Below are positions 10,343 to 18,919 of a DNA stretch of 64,000 nucleotides, piece after piece; position 1 is the first letter of the stretch, and the number at the start of each line of letters is the position of its first letter. The stretch spans positions 186,001-250,000 of the forward strand of contig JAGYJA010000011.1 in the NCBI GenBank assembly GCA_018402385.1, written 5' to 3'. The notes under the pieces were generated by a model that was given only the letters and a program-made list of their open reading frames with translations, made no database searches and was not told the origin of the DNA. The stretch comes from Flavobacteriaceae bacterium. Lineage in GTDB: Bacteria; Bacteroidota; Bacteroidia; Flavobacteriales; Flavobacteriaceae. The translations under genes were made by a program, and so were the position numbers.

Positions 10343-10372
10343 GTTAAAACTAATTCCGATTTTGTATTTTTG
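10340..10372 (+). promoter_or_regulatory. Bacteroidetes-type promoter of idi
   Basis: TTTG at 10340-10343 and TATTTTTG (TAnnTTTG) at 10365-10372 are 21 bp apart, matching the -33/-7 consensus of Bacteroidetes primary sigma factor. The start codon is 15 bp downstream of the -7 element. Confidence 0.55.
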
Positions 10373-10387
10373 AGAAAAAAAATTGCT

Positions 10388-10900
10388 ATGCTCGAAGAAA
10401 TGGTCATCCTTGTAAATGAAAAGGATGAAAAAATTGGCTTAATGCCGAAACAAGAAGCTCATGAAAAAGCACAATTACACAGGGCATTTTCTGTTTTTAT
10501 ATTTAATAACAAAAATGAATTGATGCTGCAGCAACGGGCATTAGATAAGTATCATTCACCTGGATTGTGGACAAATACCTGTTGTAGTCATCAACGTGAT
10601 GGTGAGAGCAATATTGATGCCGGGAAGCGCCGCTTGCAGGAAGAAATGGGATTTATTACAGAACTTAAAGAAACCATTTCTTTCATATACAAAGCACCTT
10701 TTGACAATGGATTAACCGAGCATGAATTTGACCACATTCTCACCGGGCATTACAATAGTGTGCCTAGCCCAAATCCCACTGAAGTAGCAAACTGGAAGTG
10801 GATGACAATTCCAGACATTAAAAAAGATATTGTTTTAAACCCGCAGAGCTATACAGCCTGGTTTAAAATTATTTTTGACAAATACCAAGAACACATATAA
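10388..10900 (+). CDS. idi: Isopentenyl-diphosphate delta-isomerase, type I
   Basis: A 170-residue Nudix-fold enzyme that interconverts isopentenyl and dimethylallyl diphosphate in isoprenoid synthesis. The catalytic cysteine lies in 'WTNTCCSH' and the acidic metal/catalytic residues in 'RRLQEEMG' and 'TEHEFDHI'. The N-terminal 'VILVNEKDEKIG' is typical of Idi. ATG at 10388 is chosen; an in-frame TTG at 10370 lies inside the -7 promoter element. It is the first gene of a compact run (gaps of 2-3 bp) with the pterin enzyme, peroxiredoxin and manA. Confidence 0.93.
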   Translation: MLEEMVILVNEKDEKIGLMPKQEAHEKAQLHRAFSVFIFNNKNELMLQQRALDKYHSPGLWTNTCCSHQRDGESNIDAGKRRLQEEMGFITELKETISFIYKAPFDNGLTEHEFDHILTGHYNSVPSPNPTEVANWKWMTIPDIKKDIVLNPQSYTAWFKIIFDKYQEHI

Positions 10901-10902
10901 TT

Positions 10903-11313
10903 ATGCCACTAACAGTTTATAGAAAAGCACACTTCAATGCTGCTCACCGCCTTTACAGAAAAGACTGGAGTGATGAGAAAAACGATGCTGTTTTTGGGAA
11001 ATGTAACAATCCAAATTTTCATGGTCACAACTATGAACTCATTGTTGGCCTTAGTGGCGAAATTGACCCGGAAACAGGATACCTCATTGATTTAAAAATT
11101 TTAAAAGACCTCATTTATGAGGAAGTTGAAAAACCATTTGATCACAAAAATCTTAATCTGGATGTGCCTGAGTTTAAAGATTTAAATCCCACTGTTGAGA
11201 ACATAGCAGTTGTCATTTGGAAAAAGCTTAGAAGCAAACTTGGTGATAAATATAAAATCACCGTGACTCTATATGAAACCCCAAGAAACTTTGTAACTTA
11301 TTCTGAAGATTAA
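10903..11313 (+). CDS. 6-carboxytetrahydropterin synthase / 6-pyruvoyl tetrahydropterin synthase family (QueD-like)
   Basis: A 136-residue T-fold enzyme. The zinc-binding histidines are in 'FNAAHRL' and 'NFHGHNYE', and the catalytic cysteine is in 'FGKCNNPNFHGH'. 'DLKILKD' and a late 'VTLYETPRNFVTY' (glutamate for pterin binding) complete the family pattern. QueD makes 6-carboxytetrahydropterin in queuosine synthesis; homologues make 6-pyruvoyl-tetrahydropterin. No other queuosine genes are in the window, so the exact role is not fixed by context. It sits 2 bp after idi. Confidence 0.88.
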   Translation: MPLTVYRKAHFNAAHRLYRKDWSDEKNDAVFGKCNNPNFHGHNYELIVGLSGEIDPETGYLIDLKILKDLIYEEVEKPFDHKNLNLDVPEFKDLNPTVENIAVVIWKKLRSKLGDKYKITVTLYETPRNFVTYSED

Positions 11314-11315
11314 CT

Positions 11316-11771
11316 ATGAGTATATCAATTGGTGACACCATACCGGATTTTAAACTGACAGATCAAAACGGAAACGAATTTGATAGTACTTCAGTTAAAG
11401 GCAAAAGTAAACTAGTAATTTATTTCTATCCAAAAAACTTCACTCCCGGTTGTACAAAGGAAGCGTGTAGTTTTCGTGACAATTATGAAGATTTTAAATC
11501 CCTTGGAGCAACAGTTATTGGAATTAGTGGAGATACAAAAGAATCTCACGAACGATTTGCAAAAAAATACAACTTGCCCTTTATATTGCTTTCAGATGCT
11601 GCCGGAAAAGTAAAAAGAAAATTTGGAGTTAAAAATGACCTATTTGGTCTTCTTCCCGGTAGAGAAACTTATGTAGTGGGTAAAGACGGGAAAGTATTGT
11701 ATGTTTTTAATTCAATGAATGCAACCCGGCACATCAAAAAGGCACTTGAAGTCCTAAAAGATTCAGAATAA
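11316..11771 (+). CDS. bcp: Thioredoxin-dependent thiol peroxidase (BCP/PrxQ peroxiredoxin)
   Basis: A 151-residue cytoplasmic peroxiredoxin that reduces hydroperoxides with thioredoxin. The motif 'YFYPKNFTPGCTKEACSFRD' contains the peroxidatic cysteine (PGCT) and the resolving cysteine five residues later (EAC), the atypical two-cysteine arrangement of BCP. The family arginine occurs in 'PGRETYVV'. Length is normal. It lies 2 bp after the pterin gene and 3 bp before manA, so an operon is likely. Confidence 0.93.
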   Translation: MSISIGDTIPDFKLTDQNGNEFDSTSVKGKSKLVIYFYPKNFTPGCTKEACSFRDNYEDFKSLGATVIGISGDTKESHERFAKKYNLPFILLSDAAGKVKRKFGVKNDLFGLLPGRETYVVGKDGKVLYVFNSMNATRHIKKALEVLKDSE

Positions 11772-11774
11772 CAA

Positions 11775-12744
11775 ATGGATTTACCAGTTTATCCCATAAA
11801 GTTTCAGCCCATTTTAAAAGAAAAAGTTTGGGGAGGTACCAAGTTAAAGAATCTCCTCAATAAGAACGCAGCGACCTCTGTAATTGGTGAAAGTTGGGAG
11901 ATTTCAGATGTTGAAAATAACATTTCAGTGGTAGCAAACGGGAAATTAAAAGGTCAAACAATTTCAAGTCTTGTTCAAAACTATAAAGAAGCTCTGATGG
12001 GTCATTACGTTTATAAAACCTATGGAAAAAAATTTCCGCTTTTATTCAAGTTTATAGACGCAAAAGAAAATCTTTCAGTTCAACTACATCCCGATGATAA
12101 ATTGGCTAAAGAGCGCCATAACTCTTTTGGTAAAACCGAAATGTGGTATATCATTCAAAATGATAAAAATGCAGAATTAATCATTGGATTCAATAAAAAG
12201 GTTTTAGTAGAAGAGTTTGTTCAACATATAGAAAAAGGTACAATTGAGACCCTTCTACACAAACAAAATATTAAAAAAGGAGATGCTTTTTATATCACTC
12301 CCGGACTTGTTCACGCCATTGGCGCAGGCACCTTACTGGCAGAAATTCAACAGACATCAGACATTACATACCGCATATATGATTGGAACAGACCCGACAC
12401 TTCCGGGCAATTAAGAAAGTTGCACAATGACCTTGCCATTGATGCCATTGATTTTGAAGCCAATTCCAAAATAAAAGATTTATGAAGCGACCCAAAGAAG
12501 GTTTGCTTGTAGAGTCTCCTTATTTTTCTGTGAGTGTTCTCAATACCAAAGAACAAAAACCCGAGATGTTTCAAAAATTGATTCCTTTATAGTGTATATG
12601 TGTGTGGAGGGTAAAACATCTATATCAGTCAATGAAGAAAGAGAAACTCTTGCGATGGGTGAGACAGTATTAATTCCTGCCAGTGTTGAAAAGGTTCATT
12701 TTCAAGAACATTCAGCCAAAGTTTTAGAGATATTTGTTCCATAA
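11775..12744 (+). pseudogene. manA: Mannose-6-phosphate isomerase, class I, with two frameshifts
   Basis: The enzyme interconverts mannose-6-phosphate and fructose-6-phosphate (cupin fold, zinc). The intact first frame (11775-12485, 236 aa) has 'KEKVWGGTKL', the zinc-site 'SVQLHPDD' and 'GKTEMWYI', 'HAIGAGTLLAEIQQ' and 'YDWNR'. The rest continues in two other frames: 'LLVESPYFSVSVLN' (from 12482) and 'DSFIVYMCVEGKTSISVNEE' (from about 12577 to the stop at 12742). Adding one T at 12479-12481 and one A in the A run at 12573-12577 gives one continuous protein of about 323 residues, the normal length. Both sites are homopolymers, so sequencing error is more likely than decay. Confidence 0.85.
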
Positions 12745-12759
12745 AGCCAATTAAAGTAG

Positions 12760-12767
12760 TAATTTTG
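12760..12767 (+). promoter_or_regulatory. -7 promoter element upstream of the 12786 gene
   Basis: TAATTTTG matches TAnnTTTG, with TTTG at 12733-12736 a possible -33 element (23-bp spacing). The ATG is 18 bp downstream. Confidence 0.5.
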
Positions 12768-12785
12768 CAGCCAAATAAAATAATT

Positions 12786-13052
12786 ATGGCAAGCGTAAAA
12801 AATTTAAAGAAAGATATTAACTATGTTCTTGGTGACATCATTGAGGCTGTCTATGTTTGGGAACTGACAAATTCAGATAAAGAAACTAAAAAATCTGAAG
12901 CAATCATAGATGAAGCTATTGCAGTTTTTGATGAATTGGTTGAAAAAGTAAATCAAAAAGATGTTGAAAACAAAAAGAAACATTTTAAAGCTATCAATAA
13001 TGAACTTGAAGAAAAAGCTTCAAAACTCATTGAAAAAGTAAACAAACTTTAA
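12786..13052 (+). CDS. Small conserved helical protein of unknown function
   Basis: An 88-residue, charged, all-helical protein ('MASVKNLKKDINYVLGDIIE' to '...SKLIEKVNKL') rich in lysine and glutamate, with no signal peptide or membrane segment. It resembles short hypothetical proteins common in Flavobacteriia, but I recognise no functional domain. An upstream in-frame TTG at 12765 falls inside the promoter -7 element, so ATG 12786 is the start. It stands alone between manA and a terminator. Confidence 0.75.
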   Translation: MASVKNLKKDINYVLGDIIEAVYVWELTNSDKETKKSEAIIDEAIAVFDELVEKVNQKDVENKKKHFKAINNELEEKASKLIEKVNKL

Positions 13053-13087
13053 AAAAAAATCCCTCGAAACTTCAAGGGATTTTTTTT
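13053..13087. terminator. Bidirectional terminator between convergent genes
   Basis: AAATCCCT and AGGGATTT arms are flanked by a long A run on the left and a T run on the right, so it can serve both the 12786 gene and the lipoprotein gene on the minus strand. Confidence 0.8.
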
Positions 13088-13802
13088 ATTCATTATTCTC
13101 AAGTGCTTTCCGTTCACTAATATAATCCTCCAGTTGTTTGCCATACATTGATTCCTGAATGTTTGGTGCAAGGTTGTTATAAATAGTATCGAGATATTTT
13201 ACATTTGCATCATATATTTCGCTTAATGCTAGATATGGAGCTACTTCAAAATCTTTGTGATTGATAGCAAAATTGATAGTAGCTATATACTTATTTTTTA
13301 TAAGTGATTCATAACTTTGATTGATTTCAATTTTTTTGACCTCATTTCCATCTTTATTAGCTTGAAAAGTTTCAGCAAATAATTCAAGATTTCTGTCATT
13401 ATATCGTTGCATTAGTTTTTGATAATCCACAAATTTATTGTGGTTTATGGAACCACTAACCTGAGCACTTCCCTCAAAATCATTTAAGAAGGTTTTAATG
13501 TCAATTGTGCCCGGTTCTACAAAAAACGCGATACCATCTTCAATAGGAACACCATCTGTTTTTCTTAAAAATAAATACAACATTTCAGGACTCTCTACTT
13601 GTGTTGAAAATGAAAAATCCTCCTGACCACTCATTACAAGTGAGTCAATAGTTGTCATCAAAGAATCTTCTAATTTTTCAAGATACAGCACCCCTTTTTT
13701 AAGCCCTTGAATGTTTCCGGTGATGAGGGTGTTATTTTCTTCTTTTTTTGCACAAGAAAAACACAAAAATGCCATAGCCAAAACAAAGAATCTCGTTTTC
13801 AT
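13086..13802 (-). CDS. DUF4369 domain-containing lipoprotein
   Basis: A 238-residue protein with a lipoprotein signal ('LAMAFLCFSCAKK', cysteine at about 17). The N-terminal ~115 residues match the DUF4369 beta-sandwich ('ITGNIQGLKKGVLYLEKLED', 'PGTIDIKTFLNDFEGSAQVSGS'), a domain often found before thioredoxin/AhpC domains in Bacteroidetes. Here it is followed only by a helical region, with no CxxC thioredoxin domain. Its function is unknown; it is probably anchored in the outer or inner membrane facing the periplasm. Confidence 0.82.
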   Translation of the reverse strand: MKTRFFVLAMAFLCFSCAKKEENNTLITGNIQGLKKGVLYLEKLEDSLMTTIDSLVMSGQEDFSFSTQVESPEMLYLFLRKTDGVPIEDGIAFFVEPGTIDIKTFLNDFEGSAQVSGSINHNKFVDYQKLMQRYNDRNLELFAETFQANKDGNEVKKIEINQSYESLIKNKYIATINFAINHKDFEVAPYLALSEIYDANVKYLDTIYNNLAPNIQESMYGKQLEDYISERKALENNE

Positions 13803-13881
13803 AATTTAATTTGTATAAGGCCGCAAATATCTCATATTTCAGCTTTACAGCGAAAGTTTTTCTAAATTATTTAATCACCTT

Positions 13882-15564
13882 TTATCCCACAGTATAGTAA
13901 GTGGGAGAACCGGGTCCAACAGGCATTTCTAAAACAAAAACCCACAGATAAAATAATAGCATCCAGCCCAGATAGAATAAAATACTGTATGGTAACATCA
14001 TACTAATGATGGTTCCTATTCCAATATCCTTTTTATATTTCGCCGCAAAGGCAAGTATCAACCCAAAGTAACTCATCATGGGTGTGATAATATTTGTTAC
14101 AGAATCGCCAATGCGGTAAGCTGCTTGAATCACTTCGGGACTATACCCAACATACATTAACATAGGCACAAAAATGGGAGCGGTTACTGCCCATTGTGCA
14201 GAAGCTGAGCCAAGCATCAAATTGACCATAGCAGAAACAGCTATAAAACCTATGAAGACTTCAGGGCCGGTAAAACCAATGTTGTTTAAAAATTCAGCAC
14301 CTTTCACCGCAAATATTTGCCCTAAATTACTCCAGCCAAAAAAGGCGACAAATTGTGCAGCAAAAAATACAATAACAATATAAAGGCCAAGGGTTGACAT
14401 CGCATTTGCCATCCCGTCAATGACCCCTTTTTCACCTTTCATACTTCCGGTAATCTTACCATAAACAAAACCGGGGATAAGGAAAAATATAAAAATAAAA
14501 GTCACAATGCCTCTAAAAAAGGGCGAATTCAAAATATCTCCTGTTTCAGGGTTGCGCAAAACACCGTTTTCTGGAACAATGGTGAGTGCCAGTAATGCAA
14601 TAATTCCTAAAACAACAAGACCGGTAATTTTTAGCCCCTTTATTTCCAGAGGAGTAAGAGGATTCATCATCGATTGGTCTGAAAGGTCTTCTGAAGCCTC
14701 TTTTACATTGTATTTGCCCAGTTTTGGTTCAACAATGTAAAGCGTCACAAATGTTCCCACAATGGTGATTAAGAAGGTACTGATGAACATAAAATAATAA
14801 TTGACCGCAGCGTGAACAGTATATTCCGGGTCAATTAGATTTGCCGCTTCTTGAGTCAAACCGGCAAGGAGTGGATCGATAGTTCCTATGAGTAAATTGG
14901 CACTATATCCACCCGAAACACAAGCAAAAGCACAAGCAAGACCGGCAAGTGGATGCCTGCCCATAGAGTGAAATATCACGGCTGCCAGTGGCACTAATAC
15001 CACATAACCCATTTCTGAGGCTGTGTTTGAAATCACAGCAGCAAAACAAATAGCAATCGTGACCAGGTTTTTTGGGTTGATAACAAAGTTGATGGGTTTC
15101 ATCAAGAATGCACCAAATCCTTTACCTGCGGGTAGTGGTTTAAAAGAAGCCGCTTTTAAAACCAAACCTCTTATACATGCAGTAATTAAACCAGATCGTT
15201 CTGCAACTCCAACACCCAATAATGCTACTAAAACTACTCCAAGAGGGGCGAAGCTGGTAAAGTTTGTCACCAGGTTTGAAACAACTCTTCTCAGTCCCTC
15301 GCCATTTAATAAACTTACCGGTTCTATAATCCCTCCGGGAGCTCTCCCAGGGGAGCCTTCAGGTCTTGGATCAATTGCGTTCCAACCCAGCCAGTCTGCT
15401 AGACCACTTGCTAAAATGACTCCAAAAGCAAACAGTGCAAAGAGTGTAACAGGGTGGGGTAGAAGGTTTCCCAACCATTCAACAAAATCTAAAAAGCGGG
15501 TAAAGAAATTCTTTTTTTGAGGGGTATTGTCTGGTTGTGGTGGATTACTTAGTTCTGTTGCCAT
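13882..15564 (-). CDS. AbgT family transporter
   Basis: A 560-residue polytopic inner-membrane protein with about 12 hydrophobic segments. It matches the AbgT family (p-aminobenzoyl-glutamate importers and antifolate/sulfonamide exporters): 'RFLDFVEWLGNLLPHPVTLF' at the N-terminus, 'GVGVAERSGLI', 'ISNTASEMGYVVLVPLAA' and 'GSASAQWAVTAPIFVPM', the last being the characteristic C-terminal repeat motif. Substrate and direction are not determined by sequence. It is apparently monocistronic, 79 bp upstream of the DUF4369 gene. Confidence 0.9.
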   Translation of the reverse strand: MATELSNPPQPDNTPQKKNFFTRFLDFVEWLGNLLPHPVTLFALFAFGVILASGLADWLGWNAIDPRPEGSPGRAPGGIIEPVSLLNGEGLRRVVSNLVTNFTSFAPLGVVLVALLGVGVAERSGLITACIRGLVLKAASFKPLPAGKGFGAFLMKPINFVINPKNLVTIAICFAAVISNTASEMGYVVLVPLAAVIFHSMGRHPLAGLACAFACVSGGYSANLLIGTIDPLLAGLTQEAANLIDPEYTVHAAVNYYFMFISTFLITIVGTFVTLYIVEPKLGKYNVKEASEDLSDQSMMNPLTPLEIKGLKITGLVVLGIIALLALTIVPENGVLRNPETGDILNSPFFRGIVTFIFIFFLIPGFVYGKITGSMKGEKGVIDGMANAMSTLGLYIVIVFFAAQFVAFFGWSNLGQIFAVKGAEFLNNIGFTGPEVFIGFIAVSAMVNLMLGSASAQWAVTAPIFVPMLMYVGYSPEVIQAAYRIGDSVTNIITPMMSYFGLILAFAAKYKKDIGIGTIISMMLPYSILFYLGWMLLFYLWVFVLEMPVGPGSPTYYTVG

Positions 15565-15688
15565 ATAATTTATTTTAGCTGCAAATTTTTATTGAATAGA
15601 ATTTGAATTAAAGGCTAGTCTTTGTTTTCAAACAGGCAGCTAAAATATAAAAATTATATGGAATTTGTATGGAGTGATTTAAAGTAAA

Positions 15689-15721
15689 AAACCTGTCAGG
15701 TTTTTAAAACCTGACAGGTTT
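15689..15721. terminator. Near-perfect 16-bp-arm hairpin with one-base loop
   Basis: Arms at 15689-15704 and 15706-15721 are exact complements centred on GGTTTTTAAAACC. It lies just beyond the stop of the minus-strand receptor gene and probably acts as its terminator. A degenerate half (AAAACCTGACAG) recurs at about 50307, so the sequence may be dispersed in the genome. Confidence 0.6.
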
Positions 15722-15753
15722 AATAGTTTTTAAAATTTAAAGTAAGAAGGTTT

Positions 15754-18242
15754 TTAAAAAAATCCACCACCGCCTTCTGCCTCGTTATCGTCACGTTGTT
15801 TTCTTGAAAGTGCTCTATACTTTCCTCCTCCAAAAGTATAGTTAATTCCCACAAATACAGTTTGGCTTTCCCAGTTCCAGTTACCTTCTTGTCTAAAAGG
15901 TCTTTCACCGTCAAATTGCGCTTTCATAGTATCAAAAATGTCGTTTACGTTTAAAGAGAATGTTCCATTTTCTATAAAGTTGTAACGCATTCCAAGGTTT
16001 ACCATTCCCATAGCTTTAGAATTGAATTGAATTCCATCCTGTGGTCCTCTGTACAATCCAAATGCTGAAAATGAAAGTTTATCACTTACTTTAAAATTAT
16101 TGAAAAGGCGAGCATTAAATGCAAGGTTATCAACAGTAACTGTTTCAACAATGATGTCATCAATAGTGGCTTCACTAGTGGGAACTGTGAGTCTTTCTGC
16201 AATGCTTTTTTGAGTTCTTGAGAAGACATCCATACTCGCATTCAGACTCCACCATTTTGTGGGTCTAATGTTAGCTGATGCTTCAATTCCAAAGGCGGTT
16301 GAATTGTCAAAATTTCCAGAACTCATGATGATTCGATTTAAATCATCTCTGTCAATAAATATGAATTCATTGATTTCATCTTGTATAAATCTATAGAATA
16401 CACCGGCTGTGATGCTTCCTTTTTAATTTGTCTGGTGTAATTTGCCTCAACAGAATTTGTAAATTGTGGTTGCAGTTCAGGATTTCCAAATTGTGATACC
16501 AATGGCGTGGTCCATTGCGGAAGTGGGTTAAGTTGGTCTGCTCTGGGTCTATCAACACGACGGCTGTAACTCACTTGATAAGTCCCTTTTTCTGAGGGTG
16601 AATAAGTGACAAATGCTGAAGGATAAAGTTCAAAATAGTCATTTGTAAAAGTTGCTAAGTTTTCTGTATTAGCGTCTAAATCGGTTTCAATGGCTATGCC
16701 TGTTTCCTCTACAGTTTCTGCACGAACACCTAATTGATAAGTCCATTTTTCAAGTTTTTTGCCAAAAGTGGCATACGCTGAATAAATATCCCTCTTGAAA
16801 TCAAATTCTGTTGATGAAGGAATAAAATCACCCAAATCGTTTTGCGAACGGGCATCAGAAAAATAATTGGTCAATGAACCAAGTAAGCGTGCTTCAAGGC
16901 CCAATTCTAATTTGATACTTTCAGAAAGTGGGTTTACATAATCTAAATTTATTGTAGTTTGATCACGGGTTACATCTGTTTCCTCAATATAATTGGGGCG
17001 AGTAAAACTTCCTGAAAATGTGTTATTATTGAAAGAATCTGAGTCAAAGATGTTGTGATCTGCCTCAAGTTCTAGGGTATGATCATCTTCATCAATATTT
17101 AATTTGTAGGATAAATTGTATTGCTGAGAGTAATTTTCATCTACGGCATCAAAATTTTGATTGATATCAAGAGAGGGGTTATTTAAATTAAAAATATTTG
17201 TATCTCCAATGATATCACCTTCAAAAATATTTTGATTTGTAAAAACAGAAAGGGTGTTTTTCTCATTGATATAAACATCAACTCCCACTTTGTAAAGCTG
17301 CGAATAGTTTTTGAATAATAAGTCAAACTCTTGATCGATAGCATCATCAATTCGTTGGAAGCCTCCAAAATTATAACTTCTTGAAATATTGTTGCTTAGA
17401 TTGGTGTAAAAGTTAAATTTTCCTGTTCTGTAGTTCATATTTAGAGAACTATTGAACTTGGGTTCAACTTCATAGGCGAGTCCCAGGTTTAAACTTCCAT
17501 TAAACCCAACAGTTACATTTTTGTGAAGAATGATGTTGATTATTCCACTCATCCCTTCAGGATTGTATTTTGCTGAAGGATTTGTGATTAATTCAATTTG
17601 TTTGATTGCATTTGATGGAATCTGTTTCAGAAGTTGGGCTACCGGTACACTTGAAATTTTACCATCCACCATCACAGTCACATTTTCATTTCCTCTAAAA
17701 CTCAATGCACCGGATTGTTCATCGACAGTCACAGAGGGCAAGTTATTCATAATATCAGAAGCAGTAGGACCTGCTGTTGTAAGATCTTTTCCAACATTAA
17801 TGACTCTTCTGTCAACCTTTTGTTGAATGGTTGAAACCTCTGCCACAACAACAACTTCATCAAGACTGGCAACATCTTCTTCAAGAGCAATTGTTCCTAG
17901 ATTTAATGCCGGATTACTTTTTGTAATTTCAATTTTTCTAGAGTAGGTTTTAAATCCAATGTATTGAATCTTCACATTGTAAGTGCCTTCTGCTAGGCTA
18001 TTCACTTTAAAATTGCCATCATTATCAGTAATGCCTCCAGTCAATGTCTCCCCGGCATTATTTTCAATAATAACAGTTACATAAGGTAATGGCTGGTTTA
18101 ACTTAGCATCAATGACAAGGCCTTGAACAGACCCGGAATTTTCTGAATACCTGTGAGTTTGTGTTGAAATGTTTTCGGCTGATGGTTGGGCTAGAACTCC
18201 CAAAGATGCAATCAAGATGCACAGTGTTACTAAATTTTTCAT
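15754..18242 (-). pseudogene. Outer-membrane beta-barrel TonB-dependent receptor family protein, one frameshift
   Basis: Two overlapping-frame pieces make one receptor: 18242-16338 (N-terminal 634 aa) and 16326-15754 (C-terminal 190 aa). It has a signal peptide, a carboxypeptidase-regulatory-like domain ('QGLVIDAKLNQPLPYVTVII'), a plug ('DIMNNLPSVTVDEQSGALSFRG', 'QIELITNPSAKYNPEGMSGI') and the OMP_b-brl_3 type barrel ending 'GVNYTFGGGKYRALSRK'. Around 16418 the expected sequence 'ITAGVFYRFIQDEINEFIF' is in the next frame; changing GG to GGG (minus strand) restores it. The intact protein would be ~830 residues. It takes up an unknown nutrient or is a surface protein; no SusD partner is adjacent. 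Confidence 0.82.
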
Positions 18243-18556
18243 TTTTTGATTGAATTTATTGATTAGATTGTTTTGTAAAATACCTTGTTATACCTAATTG
18301 CTTGATGAGTGCAATAAAGATTTTTCAACAAGATTTGTTTGTAAGACTGCTTAAGTCTTTTTTTGTTACAATTATTTTGAAATTTAACATTTAAAAACTC
18401 GGAGTTTTTAAACTCCGAGTTCTTGACTTCCTGATTCAAATTAACACTAACCATCAACGTAAATAGAATCGAGTAAAGCCTGAAAAAATATTTCTACTTC
18501 AAAGACGATTTTAATTTATTTCTGTTACAGTTGTTTTTATTTTTTAACTTTATAAA
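18243..18556. other. Intergenic region with one hairpin
   Basis: No gene is seen between the divergently oriented receptor gene and the CoA-binding protein gene. The only clear structure is the hairpin at 18396-18421. No convincing TAnnTTTG promoter was found; a weak TAACTTTA lies just before the 18557 start. Confidence 0.5.
18396..18421. terminator. Palindromic hairpin AACTCGGAGTTT/AAACTCCGAGTT
   Basis: Twelve-base perfect arms are separated by TT, sharing the GTTT..AAAC core of the palindromes at 7324 and 15689. It lies between divergent genes, so it does not end either one; it may be a dispersed repeat rather than a terminator. Confidence 0.45.
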
Positions 18557-18919
18557 ATGAATAAAAAAACATTAGTAATAGGTGCCAGTACAAATCCGTC
18601 TAGATATTCTTATTTGGCAATCAACAGGTTAGTGGAGAGAAATCACTCGGTGGTGGCTGTAGGGATTAAAGAGGGCACAGTTGCCGGAGTTGAAATTTTA
18701 ACAAACAAACCCCATTTTGAAGGAATTGATACCATAACGTTGTATGTCAATTCAAAAAATCAAGTGGAATATTATGATTATATCATCAATTTAAAACCTA
18801 AAAGGGTGATTTTTAATCCCGGCACAGAAAATCCTGAATTGTATGAACTGCTTCAAAAAAATAATATTGAAGTTGAAGTGGCTTGTACTTTAGTGCTTCT
18901 TGGCACGAATCAATACTAA
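18557..18919 (+). CDS. CoA-binding domain protein (YccU-like)
   Basis: A 120-residue Rossmann-type CoA-binding domain: 'LVIGASTNPSRYSYLAINRL' is the nucleotide-binding start, followed by 'HSVVAVG' and 'ALxxKPxRVIFNPGTENPEL'-type strands near residues 85-100. The family binds CoA or acyl-CoA; its precise cellular role is poorly known. It converges with the symporter gene, overlapping it by 30 bp at the 3' end. Confidence 0.85.
   Translation: MNKKTLVIGASTNPSRYSYLAINRLVERNHSVVAVGIKEGTVAGVEILTNKPHFEGIDTITLYVNSKNQVEYYDYIINLKPKRVIFNPGTENPELYELLQKNNIEVEVACTLVLLGTNQY

Noticed and set aside
12482-12744. Separate small gene starting at ATG 12482 after manA
   Set aside because: Its residues (LLVESPYFSVSVLN) continue the ManA fold, and a one-base correction joins it to the upstream frame.
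14174-15520. Plus-strand open frames opposite the AbgT transporter gene
   Set aside because: They are antisense shadows of a strong minus-strand gene, with low-complexity composition and no recognisable motifs.
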